From CALINF01 sp039980455 (lineage in GTDB: Bacteria > Pseudomonadota > Gammaproteobacteria > Pseudomonadales > Halieaceae), in NCBI GenBank assembly GCA_039980455.1, contig JBDXCG010000004.1:868001-932000 (forward strand): a DNA stretch of 64,000 nt. The letters are read 5' to 3'. The notes below the pieces were generated by a model. The model searched no databases and had not been told where the DNA came from. It saw only the letters and a list, made by a program, of their open reading frames with translations. The translations under genes and the position numbers were made by a program. Below, one piece after another: positions 1-8,526 of this stretch (within the stretch, counting starts at the first letter, position 1; every line of letters starts with the position of its first letter).

Positions 1-326
1 GCTGTTGCTTCCTGGGCACCCCGTGCGATGGCTCGCACTTGAAAATGGTTGTTGCACTCAACCATGAGTAGCGGAATCTGTCCTTCACTGCGCACCTGCA
101 GGATGAGTTTACCCTCGAACTTGAGCGTGGAGCTCAGCAGCACAGCTGCAGCAACGAATTCCCCCAGCAACACGCAGACGCCTGGTGCGTATTGGTGGTT
201 AGCGAGAATGTCCTCCAGTACCCGATTTACGTGCACGGTTTCTCCGCGGATATCTGCCTGATCAAACAGGAATCGTCTCGCGATATCGTCGGTCGGCTCA
301 GCTGCGCTAATGTTGGATTCACTCAT
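1..326 (-). CDS. hslO: Hsp33 redox-regulated chaperone, N-terminal part (cut by window start)
   Basis: Reading the minus strand from an ATG at 326 gives 108 codons that run off the window start. The N-terminus reads RRFLFDQADIRGETVHVNR, followed by ILANHQYAPGV, LLGEFVAAAVLL, TLKFEGKLILQ and LLMVECNN. This is the conserved start of the Hsp33 substrate-binding domain. Hsp33 is a cytosolic holdase activated by oxidative unfolding of a C-terminal zinc-cysteine switch; that switch lies outside the window and cannot be checked. It is divergent from the DMT transporter, with about 120 bp between the two starts. Confidence 0.9.
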   Translation of the reverse strand, partial: MSESNISAAEPTDDIARRFLFDQADIRGETVHVNRVLEDILANHQYAPGVCVLLGEFVAAAVLLSSTLKFEGKLILQVRSEGQIPLLMVECNNHFQVRAIARGAQEAT

Positions 327-447
327 GGCGCTAGTGTAATCGATTGATGCCTGAATGTTGCAGGCATAGAGTGATAATTGCAGAGTCGCAGTCAGAGTGT
401 TGCCGCGTGAGTGTGCTACAGTGCCGCCTTTTTGGGGCGGGCAGCAG

Positions 448-1323
448 ATGAACAATCTCGTGCTCTATATCGCAACGGTGCTTATCTGGGGGTCAACCTG
501 GATAGGGATAAAGTATCAGTTGGGTGACGTGTCGCCGCTGGTATCCATTGCTCACCGCTTCATGCTGGCTGCAGTACTGATCTTTGCTTATCTGCTGCTG
601 CGGCGACAGCTCACGCGTCTATCGATCACAAATCATCTGTTTATCGCGTTGCAGGGCTTGTGCCTCTTTAGCACCAATTATGTATTCATCTACACGGCTA
701 CCGCTCAGCTCACCAGCGGGCTGGTGGCGGTCGTCTTTTCCACCATGGTCATCATGAATATGGTGAACGGCGCGATTTTTCTCAGGGTGCCTATGAGCCC
801 TATGGTTGCCTTGGGAGGCGCCGTGGGCCTACTGGGAATGGCCGGGGTGTTTCTGCCTGAGTTGCAGGCGCTTGATCTCAGTGACGCCAATTTTCGCGCG
901 CTGTTGTTGTGCCTGGCCGGTACGCTGTCAGCATCCCTGGGCAATATCGTGGCGGCTCGTAACCAGCGCTCTGGTATTGGCGTACTGACCTGCAACGCCT
1001 GGGGTATGTTGTATGGGTCGATTACACTCTATGTCGCGGCGCTGTTACTTGGACATCGCATTACGCTGAGCGTGGAGCCTGCCTACCTCATATCGCTGGT
1101 CTACCTTTCTGTGTTTGGTTCAGTGGTGGCATTTTGGGCCTACATCACCTTGATAGGGAGTATTGGTGCAGACCGCGCCTCCTACACCTCGTTACTGTTT
1201 CCTATTGTAGCGCTGGCCATCAGCACGCTGCTGGAGGGGTATAGCTGGACGTGGATAGCCGCCGGAGGGCTTTGTCTGGTGATGGTGGGCAACGCGCTGG
1301 TGATGCACCGCGGTAAGGCCTGA
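448..1323 (+). CDS. EamA/DMT-superfamily inner-membrane transporter
   Basis: A 291-residue, very hydrophobic protein with about ten predicted membrane helices in two EamA-type halves. It opens with YIATVLIWGSTWIGIKYQ, the usual first helix of drug/metabolite transporters, and the second half contains FGSVVAFWAYITLIGSIGADRAS, typical of the repeat. I chose the ATG at 448 because it places helix 1 at the N-terminus as in the family; upstream in-frame TTG (397) and GTG codons would add an unrelated leader, and no strong ribosome binding site separates them. The substrate is unknown; members export amino acids, nucleotides or small metabolites. Confidence 0.85.
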   Translation: MNNLVLYIATVLIWGSTWIGIKYQLGDVSPLVSIAHRFMLAAVLIFAYLLLRRQLTRLSITNHLFIALQGLCLFSTNYVFIYTATAQLTSGLVAVVFSTMVIMNMVNGAIFLRVPMSPMVALGGAVGLLGMAGVFLPELQALDLSDANFRALLLCLAGTLSASLGNIVAARNQRSGIGVLTCNAWGMLYGSITLYVAALLLGHRITLSVEPAYLISLVYLSVFGSVVAFWAYITLIGSIGADRASYTSLLFPIVALAISTLLEGYSWTWIAAGGLCLVMVGNALVMHRGKA

Positions 1324-1373
1324 ACTATACTCGGTCGTCCACACTTGATAGTCGATGTAGATCAGGGATAACA

Positions 1374-1649
1374 ATGGCCAGTTTTCGCGTTACCAAGCCG
1401 TACACCATGCCTAAGGAAGAATTGCGTGAAGCCGCCCAGGGTCTGGCCGCGACTCTCGAGCAGCAGCACGGGGTAAGGTCGCGCTGGGAAGGAGATACGG
1501 TGCGAATAAAGGGTGCCGGGGTCGACGGTAAGCTCTCTTTTCACGATGGTCTGATTGATGTGTCAGTGCAACTGGGCTTGCTGGCCTCCGCGTTCAAGGG
1601 TGTACTTCAAAAAGAAGTCGAGCGTTACCTGGATGAGTACATCACCTGA
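1374..1649 (+). CDS. Polyhydroxyalkanoic acid system family protein (PHA_gran_rgn type)
   Basis: A 91-residue soluble protein starting MASFRVTKPYTMPKEELREA, with WEGDTVRIKGAGVDGKLSF in the middle and an amphipathic C-terminus ending VERYLDEYIT. This matches the small PHA_gran_rgn family, found in bacteria with PHA storage genes and in many without them. The start has an AGGGA ribosome-binding sequence six to seven bases upstream. The function is not established; granule association is inferred from the family name. The 3' end overlaps the stop of the convergent patatin-like gene by 8 bp. No PHA synthase is in the window. Confidence 0.75.
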   Translation: MASFRVTKPYTMPKEELREAAQGLAATLEQQHGVRSRWEGDTVRIKGAGVDGKLSFHDGLIDVSVQLGLLASAFKGVLQKEVERYLDEYIT

Positions 1650-2709
1650 TTAGGTGCGTGTGAGCCAAAGGGTCCGGGCCGGTGACTAATTGTGCAAATT
1701 CCTCTGCAAGTGCCTTGCTACATTCTATGCAGTCTTCCCAATAGCGAATGCGCTCCTCTGTTCCCAGTCGCCGGAAGTCGTTGCGATCGGGGATTTTGCC
1801 GTGGGGCAGACTGGCGATCCAATCTTCACTGGGACATAGCAGTACTAGGTTGTCTATCTCCGAGATCGCAGCCTCACGCCAGGGCAAGAACTTATCGAAC
1901 CACCCGGGAATAATGCTGGCCTTGAAATGGGGGTAAAGTATCAGGCCGTCGCCATGATACTGGCTCAGGTCGAAGTGATAGTCGATGATGCCCCCGTCCC
2001 AGTACTGTCCCGCAGGTCCTCCGGCGATATCCCGTTCTCCCGTCAGCACAAAGGGAATCGCTCCGCTTGCGTGCAGCACCGGTGCAACATTGCCTGCTTC
2101 CAGAGGCACAAATTCGCAACCAAAGTCATCGAGAGCCAGGCCGGGGTTGTGTTGGCTGCCACTGAAAAAGACCACGCGCTGAAACGCCAGCTTAAGCAGG
2201 TTTCGACTGACTGCGTTGCCCAGAGCGGCAACGCCCATACCGGTTGCTAGGAGGGGTTGCGACGAGGACGCGGCGGGCCCTCGGCCTCGCGCGGTTACAA
2301 TATGAGTATTGATGCGGGAATGTGCCACCATCTGGCTGGCACCGTCGGTGCCCAGCATATCCTGAAGAATGCCGCGGCTAACTTCGCTGATCTCGGCGGT
2401 GTCAGGCTTGTCGGTATAGCGTTGATAGAGGTAGCCGTGTTCTAGCCGGGCAACCGCGCTGACCGGGTCGTCCATAGCGAGACAGGCATGACGCCAGGAG
2501 CCGATGGACGATCCCAGCGCTGACAGCGGTCTGGTTCCCCGCGCGAGAAAATCACCAAATAGAAGCCGATCCAGCTGCCCCAAAACGAACCACTTGGGGC
2601 CTCCGGATGCACCCAATAGCAGTGAGAAGTGGTCGGGGGACCACCCTTCATTAGCTATCTGCCTGGCCGCGTTCTTTCCAAGGTGGACCGCTAGCGCTCT
2701 AGTGGCCAC
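1642..2709 (-). CDS. Patatin-like phospholipase/acyl hydrolase
   Basis: 355 residues from a GTG at 2709. The patatin elements appear in order: a glycine-rich oxyanion stretch GASGGPKW near residue 30, a nucleophile elbow GSSIGSWR (G-x-S-x-G), and a catalytic Asp in YWDGGIIDYH. Together these suggest a Ser-Asp dyad lipid acyl hydrolase. No signal peptide is seen, so it is probably cytosolic or peripheral on the membrane. The GTG has a GAGGT ribosome-binding sequence five bases upstream and overlaps the end of the AraC-type gene by 11 bp, indicating translational coupling. A longer open frame to 2841 exists but lies inside the AraC gene. The substrate is unknown. Confidence 0.8.
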   Translation of the reverse strand: MATRALAVHLGKNAARQIANEGWSPDHFSLLLGASGGPKWFVLGQLDRLLFGDFLARGTRPLSALGSSIGSWRHACLAMDDPVSAVARLEHGYLYQRYTDKPDTAEISEVSRGILQDMLGTDGASQMVAHSRINTHIVTARGRGPAASSSQPLLATGMGVAALGNAVSRNLLKLAFQRVVFFSGSQHNPGLALDDFGCEFVPLEAGNVAPVLHASGAIPFVLTGERDIAGGPAGQYWDGGIIDYHFDLSQYHGDGLILYPHFKASIIPGWFDKFLPWREAAISEIDNLVLLCPSEDWIASLPHGKIPDRNDFRRLGTEERIRYWEDCIECSKALAEEFAQLVTGPDPLAHTHLIR

Positions 2710-3697
2710 TGCGTACCTCGGCAGGAGTATGCCCGGTCCACTTGGTGTAGGCACGGCGGAAATTCGACGCGTCGTTAAAGCCCACCATATAGGCAATGGA
2801 CGATAACGGTAGCCGCGTATTTTGCAGGTAGCGGGTTGCATGCTCGGCGCGTACTTTGTCCAGCAGGGCCTGGAAGGATTGGTCTTCCTGCTCCAATCGT
2901 CGGCGGTATGTTCGCGGACTGAAATTCAGCATGCGAGCGATTGTTGGCATTTGTGGATACTGGCCTTCCAGTTTGCGTAGCAGTCGCATTGTTTGCTCTG
3001 CGACAGAATCCTCTTCTTCAAGATCGGCAAGCAGTCGTGCACATTCCGATTCATAGAGGGTGCGCAATGCCGTATTCGACGAGGGTAAGGGCATATCCAA
3101 CAAGTCGCTATGGAAGCTGATACGGCCGCGCACGCAGTCAAATACGACGTCGTCTCCCAGCACGGTGAAATAGTCTTCGGAGTGAGCGGGGCGTGGATAA
3201 GGGACTTCCAAATGAAACTGGAGGTCGTCGAGGTTAAGCAGGCCGCGCAACGTATTGAGAATCGCCGCGTACATCAGTTCGTAGGCAAACTCCACGCTGT
3301 TCTGCTGCGGAGTGGAGACTGTTGTGAGGATGCACCGTTGCCCCACGGTTTCAAATTCAAGATAGAGCTCCGGCGACAACAAATGATAGTACTTAAGAAA
3401 TAGTTCCATGACCTGGCGTAGGTCTCGGCAGGTCATAAATGCCTGCCCCAGTACTGCGTGAGCACTCAGGTTGAGCCGTAGCCCAAGCTTCAAGCCGAGC
3501 GCGGGGTCGCGGGTGAGCGCAAACGCATTTTCCACGAGTCGCGAGAAGTCCTGCTCTCCTACCCTGGCGCCAATTCCCGTTAGACCCGTGTGCTGAAGTG
3601 ACGTGCCCTCCAGCAGGGAATCACGGGAGTGACCTTGCTCCTCGATCATGTCGATGAGGATCAGAACATACTGTGCGGGGGTAGTGGCTTTAGGCAT
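2699..3697 (-). CDS. AraC-family transcriptional regulator (OruR/ArgR-like, PF12625 type)
   Basis: 332 residues. The N-terminal ~200 residues resemble the Arabinose_bd/OruR-type sensory domain (AHAVLGQAFMTCRDLRQVMELFLKYYHLLSP). The C-terminus is a two-HTH AraC domain: PTIARMLNFSPRTYRRRLEQ, then LPLSSIAYMVGFNDASNFRRAYTKWTG in separate halves, ending HTPAEVRSGH. It overlaps the start of the patatin gene by 11 bp and is divergent from the ferritin-like diiron gene across about 105 bp. It therefore probably controls one or both; no operator was identified. The ligand is unknown; relatives respond to fatty acids, ornithine or other small molecules. Confidence 0.85.
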   Translation of the reverse strand: MPKATTPAQYVLILIDMIEEQGHSRDSLLEGTSLQHTGLTGIGARVGEQDFSRLVENAFALTRDPALGLKLGLRLNLSAHAVLGQAFMTCRDLRQVMELFLKYYHLLSPELYLEFETVGQRCILTTVSTPQQNSVEFAYELMYAAILNTLRGLLNLDDLQFHLEVPYPRPAHSEDYFTVLGDDVVFDCVRGRISFHSDLLDMPLPSSNTALRTLYESECARLLADLEEEDSVAEQTMRLLRKLEGQYPQMPTIARMLNFSPRTYRRRLEQEDQSFQALLDKVRAEHATRYLQNTRLPLSSIAYMVGFNDASNFRRAYTKWTGHTPAEVRSGH

Positions 3698-3802
3698 ACC
3701 CTATTTGGCCATAAATGACCCCATTTTGACAAGACTTTACCTTGTTGGGTTTTTTAGCGTCCGTGATGATAGAAATTCATTGCCCCAGGAAGGAAATTGA
3801 GA

Positions 3803-4996
3803 ATGACGAAAGTACAGTGGACAGATGACGCACCGCGCAAGATCCAGCAGTTTGCTGGCGCGGATTTCCCGCGTGAAAACCCAGATCTTGAAGACGTGCT
3901 TACCTCAGAAGATGTTGAGCACGTCGCCGAGATCTTCCAGACACCGCTCACCGGCTCCTATAACTGGGACTACAAAGTCCAGGATGATCGAATCAAAAAG
4001 TTGTACGACCTGGGCAAGCAGTTGAACTGGGATCCGGAGATGGACATAGATTGGAATCGTCCCTGGCCGGAGGAGGAGCGCATTCCGGAGCTGATGAATC
4101 TGCACGAGTATCAGCCTTATCTGGACATGGACGAAAAAACCAAAGACGAGTTTTGGTTGCATATGAACGCCTGGAGCTTGTCACAGTTCTTACACGGCGA
4201 GCAGGGCGCTCTGCTGGTCGCCTCACAGCTATGCTCTTGCGCACCCACATTCAATGCCAAACTTTACGCGGCCTCCCAGACCTTTGATGAGGCGCGACAT
4301 GTAGAAGTGTTCAACAAATATCTGCAGACGCGTATCGGGATGATGTATCCGGTGAATACGCACCTTAAGAGCATCATCGACAAGATCCTCACAGACCCGC
4401 GATGGGATATGAAGTTCATCGGTATGCAGATAGTGATCGAGGGGCTTGCTTTGTCGGCGTTCAATACAGTGCGCGAGACGACCCCCGATCCAGTACTCAA
4501 GGATGTGGTGTACCTGGTGACGCGCGACGAGGCACGGCACGTGACTTTCGGTGTGAACTATCTCGAGGAGTTTGTGAAAAGCTTGACCGACGAAGAGCGC
4601 GAGGAACGTGCTCAGTTCGCCTATGAGGCCTGTGTAGTGTCACGCGAACGGTTGGTTGCCACCGATGTCTTCCGTCATTTTGGCTGGGATGTTGAAGAAG
4701 CGCGTAAGCAGGTGCTCGAAGGCTTTGTTATGTCGACCTTTCGTAATCTGCTGTTTCAGCGTGTGATACCCAACCTCAAACGCATCGGACTATTGACCGA
4801 CAAGATTCGTCCCAAGTTCGAAGAATTGGGCATTTTGGAGTTCGAGAATCTTGCGACTGATGGAGACATCGATTGGACGCAACTCGATCGCCCACTTGAT
4901 ACCCAGGAAGCGCAGTCTTATGAGCAGAGTATGCTGGGTCAGTTTCATGATGATGTGCATGCCAAGCAGGAGGAGGACGACCGGTTGGCTAGCTAA
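3803..4996 (+). CDS. Ferritin-like diiron-carboxylate protein (oxygenase/desaturase type, function unknown)
   Basis: 397 residues with a complete set of ferritin-like diiron ligands: E133 (HGEQ), E163 and H166 (DEARH), E213 (VIEG), then E243 and H246 in a second DEARH. This two-fold ExxH arrangement is seen in ribonucleotide reductase R2-like, acyl-desaturase-like and N-oxygenase-like enzymes. The overall protein is larger than iron-storage ferritins, so an oxidase or oxygenase is likelier than storage. The ATG at 3803 has AGGAAGGA seven bases upstream; an in-frame TTG six bases earlier is less likely. It is divergent from the AraC-patatin pair and ends in a strong bidirectional terminator. 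The substrate cannot be read from the sequence. Confidence 0.75.
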   Translation: MTKVQWTDDAPRKIQQFAGADFPRENPDLEDVLTSEDVEHVAEIFQTPLTGSYNWDYKVQDDRIKKLYDLGKQLNWDPEMDIDWNRPWPEEERIPELMNLHEYQPYLDMDEKTKDEFWLHMNAWSLSQFLHGEQGALLVASQLCSCAPTFNAKLYAASQTFDEARHVEVFNKYLQTRIGMMYPVNTHLKSIIDKILTDPRWDMKFIGMQIVIEGLALSAFNTVRETTPDPVLKDVVYLVTRDEARHVTFGVNYLEEFVKSLTDEEREERAQFAYEACVVSRERLVATDVFRHFGWDVEEARKQVLEGFVMSTFRNLLFQRVIPNLKRIGLLTDKIRPKFEELGILEFENLATDGDIDWTQLDRPLDTQEAQSYEQSMLGQFHDDVHAKQEEDDRLAS

Positions 4997-5040
4997 CTCA
5001 GTGGTTACCCTGACCGAGCGGTGGGGTCTATCGAGGCAAA

Positions 5041-5070
5041 AAAAAGGCCGGCGATTAGCCGGCCTTTTTT
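5041..5070. terminator. Bidirectional intrinsic terminator between diiron gene and rpsT
   Basis: A perfect inverted repeat: A-run, GGCCGGC (5046-5052), five-base loop, GCCGGCC (5058-5064), T-run of six. U-tracts form on both strands, so it can end the diiron gene on the plus strand and rpsT on the minus strand, which converge here. Confidence 0.9.
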
Positions 5071-5088
5071 GTGAAAGCTACTGTTGGC

Positions 5089-5355
5089 TTAGGCAGACAG
5101 CGCCTTAACCTGGGCATTCAGGCGGCTCTTATGACGAGCAGCTTTGTTCTTGTGAATAATGCCCTTGTCAGCCATACGGTCGATAACCGGGACAGCAGAT
5201 GCATAAGCTGTTTTGGCTTGCTCGGCATCGCCACTTTCGATGGCAGCAAGTACCTTCTTAATGTTGGTTCGTACCAGCGATCGCAGGCTGGCGTTGTGAG
5301 TGCGACGCTTCTCTGACTGGCGTGCGCGCTTCTTTGCTTGTGGTGAATTGGCCAC
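5089..5355 (-). CDS. rpsT: 30S ribosomal protein S20
   Basis: 88 residues, lysine and arginine rich, beginning MANSPQAKKRARQSEKRR and ending KSRLNAQVKALSA, the standard S20 sequence along its full length. S20 binds 16S rRNA early in small-subunit assembly. The start codon is GTG, with GAGGA seven bases upstream. In E. coli rpsT also uses a non-ATG (UUG) start that takes part in autogenous control; a similar role here is only an inference. Monocistronic, ending in the shared terminator at 5041-5070. The usual divergent murJ neighbour is absent. Confidence 0.97.
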   Translation of the reverse strand: MANSPQAKKRARQSEKRRTHNASLRSLVRTNIKKVLAAIESGDAEQAKTAYASAVPVIDRMADKGIIHKNKAARHKSRLNAQVKALSA

Positions 5356-5538
5356 GGTGTAGTCCTCAAATAGGGTGTAAAATCAGGAGGCGAGATTATT
5401 CACACTTCCCCAGACCTTGTCAACCGCATAGAACCCCTCTTATGTCGCTCCAAACCGCATTCCCGCTGGCGTTGACGTTCGCGCTGGCGGCGCTGGGTGT
5501 ACACGCTATACTGCCGCACTCGCGCAAGGGGGTAGGTA

Positions 5539-6549
5539 ATGGCACTGGACATCGAAAGCATTCATATTTGGCGCTCAGCGGAGGGCGAGCACCATATCGA
5601 GTGGCAAGCCAGTCATCCGGAAACACAGGTCGAAATAGAGCCCGTTCACACAGGCCCGCATCAGGTAACTTATCATCCCGATGCGCCGCGGGGTGTGCGT
5701 GCACGCGTACAGGGGCTGCCGCGAGATCGCAGGCACGGATTTCAAGTGCGTGATCAGCACGGCAACGCGGATCTGGTGTTTGAGCGCAAACTCGGCTTGG
5801 AGGGCACCCCCAATTTTCGCGATTTTGGTGGTTATCGCACCACCTCAGGCGAACGCGTAGAGTGGGGCTTCCTGTACCGCTCGGGACAACTTTCCAGTCT
5901 GACCGATGCTGATCTTGCGCTGCTGGACAACCTACAGCTGGATCTCGTGTGCGACTTTCGTCGAGAGGAGGAGCAGCTCGACGCCCCTAATCGGCTTCCC
6001 ACCCAGCATCGCCCCCGTTTGGCTAGCGTGCCCATTGTGCCGGGTAGTAATGCGAATTTCTTTGAGGAAGCGCAGCGAAATGGCGGCGGTCGTCAGGCGA
6101 TGTTTGACTTCATGGTAGACATCAATCGGGACTTTGCGCTGGTACAAAATGCCGCGTATCGGACGATGTTCGAGGAGATTCTGGCGGTCGATGATGCCCG
6201 TTTTCTGGTGCACTGTGCGGCGGGCAAGGATAGGACCGGATATGCTGCGGCCATTATATTACTCGCCCTGGGCGTGCCGGAGGCTGTCGTGATGCGTGAC
6301 TACTTATTGAGTCAGCAGTTTTTTGTCCCAGAGGATGAAATTGACTATTTGCGCGAAAAATACGCAATGCAGTCTGCCGCCGATGAGATGATAATGCCGG
6401 TGCTGGAGGTTCACGAGGACTATCTGGCGATGGCATTGCACACTATCCGTCAGGAGTATTCCTCCTTCGAAGCGTATCTGGAGCAGGCGTTAGGGGTTGG
6501 TGCAAAGGAATTGGCTGAGCTGCGTACGCGCTATCTAGTTCGGGTGTAG
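5539..6549 (+). CDS. Tyrosine-protein phosphatase family (PF13350-type dual-specificity/lipid phosphatase)
   Basis: 336 residues. The signature HCAAGKDRTG places the catalytic cysteine at 226 and the P-loop arginine at 232. The family's upstream hallmark NFRDFGGYR (about residues 92-100) and LYRSGQLS are also present. The first ~85 residues form a separate beta-rich segment with no signal peptide. Relatives act on phosphotyrosine or phosphoinositides, and some are secreted virulence factors, but nothing here says which. It is flanked by rpsT (divergent) and a small secreted protein (convergent), so there is no operon context. Confidence 0.85.
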   Translation: MALDIESIHIWRSAEGEHHIEWQASHPETQVEIEPVHTGPHQVTYHPDAPRGVRARVQGLPRDRRHGFQVRDQHGNADLVFERKLGLEGTPNFRDFGGYRTTSGERVEWGFLYRSGQLSSLTDADLALLDNLQLDLVCDFRREEEQLDAPNRLPTQHRPRLASVPIVPGSNANFFEEAQRNGGGRQAMFDFMVDINRDFALVQNAAYRTMFEEILAVDDARFLVHCAAGKDRTGYAAAIILLALGVPEAVVMRDYLLSQQFFVPEDEIDYLREKYAMQSAADEMIMPVLEVHEDYLAMALHTIRQEYSSFEAYLEQALGVGAKELAELRTRYLVRV

Positions 6550-6562
6550 CGTTTACATCCGC

Positions 6563-6877
6563 TCACTGCGAGACTGAGGGCTCCGGCTGGGTTACCTCCG
6601 GTTGATTGGATGCGCAGGCTGTTTTAGCGGCAGCGATTTGTTGGCTCTCGCACCCGTCGCTGTTCTGTTCGCCAATGCACCATCGCGCCTTGTTGTCTCT
6701 AGAGGTGAGCACGTATTTTTTACCGTCTGAACACTTCAACTGATAGGTCGTGTAGGCGGCGCCATCTTCACTCGTTTGATTCTCCAGGAACTGGATGCTG
6801 AGCGGTGTGGCTGCGTAGGCAGTGACTACCGCCGGGAATGTCAGCGACAGAATCAGAAGCCCACGCGCGGCGGTCAT
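6563..6877 (-). CDS. Small secreted protein with four cysteines, unknown function
   Basis: 104 residues from the ATG at 6877. An N-terminal hydrophobic signal peptide with a likely cleavage after AYA (about residue 22) leads to a mature domain of roughly 80 residues. That domain has four cysteines (LKCSDG, RWCIGE, GCESQQ, TACASN), suggesting two periplasmic disulfides, and a Pro/Glu-rich tail. A longer frame from 7006 overlaps the upstream gene and is rejected. It starts 8 bp after the stop of the small membrane protein gene, so the two are probably co-transcribed. I do not recognise the family. Confidence 0.6.
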   Translation of the reverse strand: MTAARGLLILSLTFPAVVTAYAATPLSIQFLENQTSEDGAAYTTYQLKCSDGKKYVLTSRDNKARWCIGEQNSDGCESQQIAAAKTACASNQPEVTQPEPSVSQ

Positions 6878-6885
6878 AGTGGGGA

Positions 6886-7113
6886 TCAGCCTAGCGCGAG
6901 CCAGACAAGTATCCAACCGACCGCTGCAAGCAGCAAAGATTGTCCCGCCTTGTCCAGCCGGGAAAAGCCGTAGAGATAGGACAGGGGTGGCATCAGTAGC
7001 GTACACATGCCCCAGCTGTAGTCTTCTTTCCAGGATTCGATCAGCAAAACTACCCAGCTTGCCAGCAGGGCAACTACGCCAAATACCAAGAGTGCTGCGC
7101 TAGATGCGTCCAT
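6886..7113 (-). CDS. Small hydrophobic membrane protein, unknown function
   Basis: 75 residues with three probable membrane segments: about residues 5-25 (ALLVFGVVALLASWVVLLIE), a central stretch around MCTLLMPPLSYLYGF, and a C-terminal helix (LLLAAVGWILVWLAL). The start MDASSAALL lies just after a GGAGGAAAC-like ribosome-binding sequence in the minus direction. It precedes the small secreted protein by 8 bp. The family is unrecognised, and the pairing suggests a two-gene envelope unit. Confidence 0.6.
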   Translation of the reverse strand: MDASSAALLVFGVVALLASWVVLLIESWKEDYSWGMCTLLMPPLSYLYGFSRLDKAGQSLLLAAVGWILVWLALG

Positions 7114-7350
7114 GTTTCCTCCAAATACGTGCGACGACCTGACGGTCGAATAAAGGTCGGATATTAAAGCGGGGCAGGGTAGCAGAAAGTGGGCGCGCAG
7201 TCAGTGCTCAGCTGCGTGGAATTTATCGTAGATATCCGGGTACTCAATGAAGGTGCTATGACTGTGCCCCGGTTTCTGATCGGGTATGACGGATGACGTA
7301 CCTCGGTAATTTGGGTATCGTGTGGCGCTTTACTGTACAAGGAAAGACGC

Positions 7351-8526
7351 GTGAGTGATCCATTTGCCGAGATAAGGCCCTATCGTGACGAGGAAGTCGC
7401 TGGGGTACTGAATCGGCTTCTGCACGATCCAGAGCTTTTAGATGCTCTGGCCAGATTGCGTGTTGGCAACCTGGCCAGCGTGTTGCCTTTCGTTTGGCGC
7501 TTTCTGACCCGTGTATATTTGCGGCGTCAGTTGCGTGGTGTGACCACCGTGCATGACGTGCAGATGGTGGTAAAGAGCTATATGGATCGTATGATCGAGG
7601 ATACAACCGGCGGCTTTACCGTATCGGGCCTTGACGCGCTGGATCCCACCAAAGCCTATGTGTTTATGAGCAATCATCGCGACATCGCCATGGATCCGGC
7701 GTTCACCAACTATGCACTGCACGCTGGCGGTCATGACACCATTCGTATTGCCATAGGCGACAATCTGCTCACTAAGCCCTGGGTGTCAGACGTGATGAGG
7801 CTGAATAAGAGCTTTATTGTTAAGCGCTCAGTTAATGGTCCGCGAGAACTGTTGGCAGCCGCCAAGATGCTTTCTACCTATATCCAGTTTTCCATAGCGC
7901 AAGAGGGCGCGCCGGTCTGGATTGCCCAGCGAGAGGGGCGCGCCAAAGATGGGTTCGATAAAACGGAGCCGGCCGTTATCAAGATGCTGTCAATGAGCCG
8001 GAACAAGAGCGAGCAGTCCTTCGGCGAGCATATCGCGAGTCTCAATATTGTTCCCGTTGCGATCTCCTATGAGCTGGATCCCTGTGATGAGTTGAAAGCG
8101 GGCGAGTTACATGAGCGCGCAGAAACTGGTTCATACGAGAAAGCTGAGCAGGAAGATGTTGCATCTATTGGTCGCGGCATCGCGGGCGCCAAGGGCACTG
8201 TGCATGTGAGTTTTGGTCAACCACTGGATGCTAATTTTGACAACGCGGTTGAGGTGGCGGCCGAAGTCGATCGTCAGATTCTGAAGGACTACTGTCTGCA
8301 TCCAACCAATCTTTATGCCTACCGGCGCTTGCATGAGTGCGACCCGCCTGATGCTGAGGAATTGTATCTCGAGCCAGGTGCGATCAGCGAGGCAGACTTC
8401 CAGCAGCGCATTGACGCCATGGCTGCGCCTCTGCGCCCACTTGCGCTAGCAATATACGCCAACGCGGTCACACAGAAAATCAAGACAGCGCCCGGTGTAG
8501 AGGACGCCACCAACCCCTCTTGCTAA
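7351..8526 (+). CDS. PlsC-like 1-acylglycerol-phosphate acyltransferase family protein
   Basis: 391 residues from a GTG at 7351 with AGGAAAG ahead of it. The acyltransferase block I motif NH-x4-D is present as NHRDIAMD around residue 109. Downstream are a block around FIVKRSVNGPRE and the block III-like segment IAQREGRAKDG. No obvious membrane helices frame the domain. Acyl transfer to a glycerolipid is the family role; the exact acceptor is unknown. The last 7 bp overlap the start of dinG, so the two are translationally linked. Confidence 0.75.
   Translation: MSDPFAEIRPYRDEEVAGVLNRLLHDPELLDALARLRVGNLASVLPFVWRFLTRVYLRRQLRGVTTVHDVQMVVKSYMDRMIEDTTGGFTVSGLDALDPTKAYVFMSNHRDIAMDPAFTNYALHAGGHDTIRIAIGDNLLTKPWVSDVMRLNKSFIVKRSVNGPRELLAAAKMLSTYIQFSIAQEGAPVWIAQREGRAKDGFDKTEPAVIKMLSMSRNKSEQSFGEHIASLNIVPVAISYELDPCDELKAGELHERAETGSYEKAEQEDVASIGRGIAGAKGTVHVSFGQPLDANFDNAVEVAAEVDRQILKDYCLHPTNLYAYRRLHECDPPDAEELYLEPGAISEADFQQRIDAMAAPLRPLALAIYANAVTQKIKTAPGVEDATNPSC

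Noticed and set aside
49..261. 70-codon plus-strand frame at window start
   Set aside because: Opposite strand of the hslO coding sequence.
2710..2841. Longer start for the patatin-like gene at 2841
   Set aside because: Would lie inside the conserved AraC HTH coding region; GTG 2709 has a ribosome-binding site.
5356..5538. Possible murJ promoter or leader upstream of the phosphatase gene
   Set aside because: No murJ present and no promoter hexamers with correct spacing were found.
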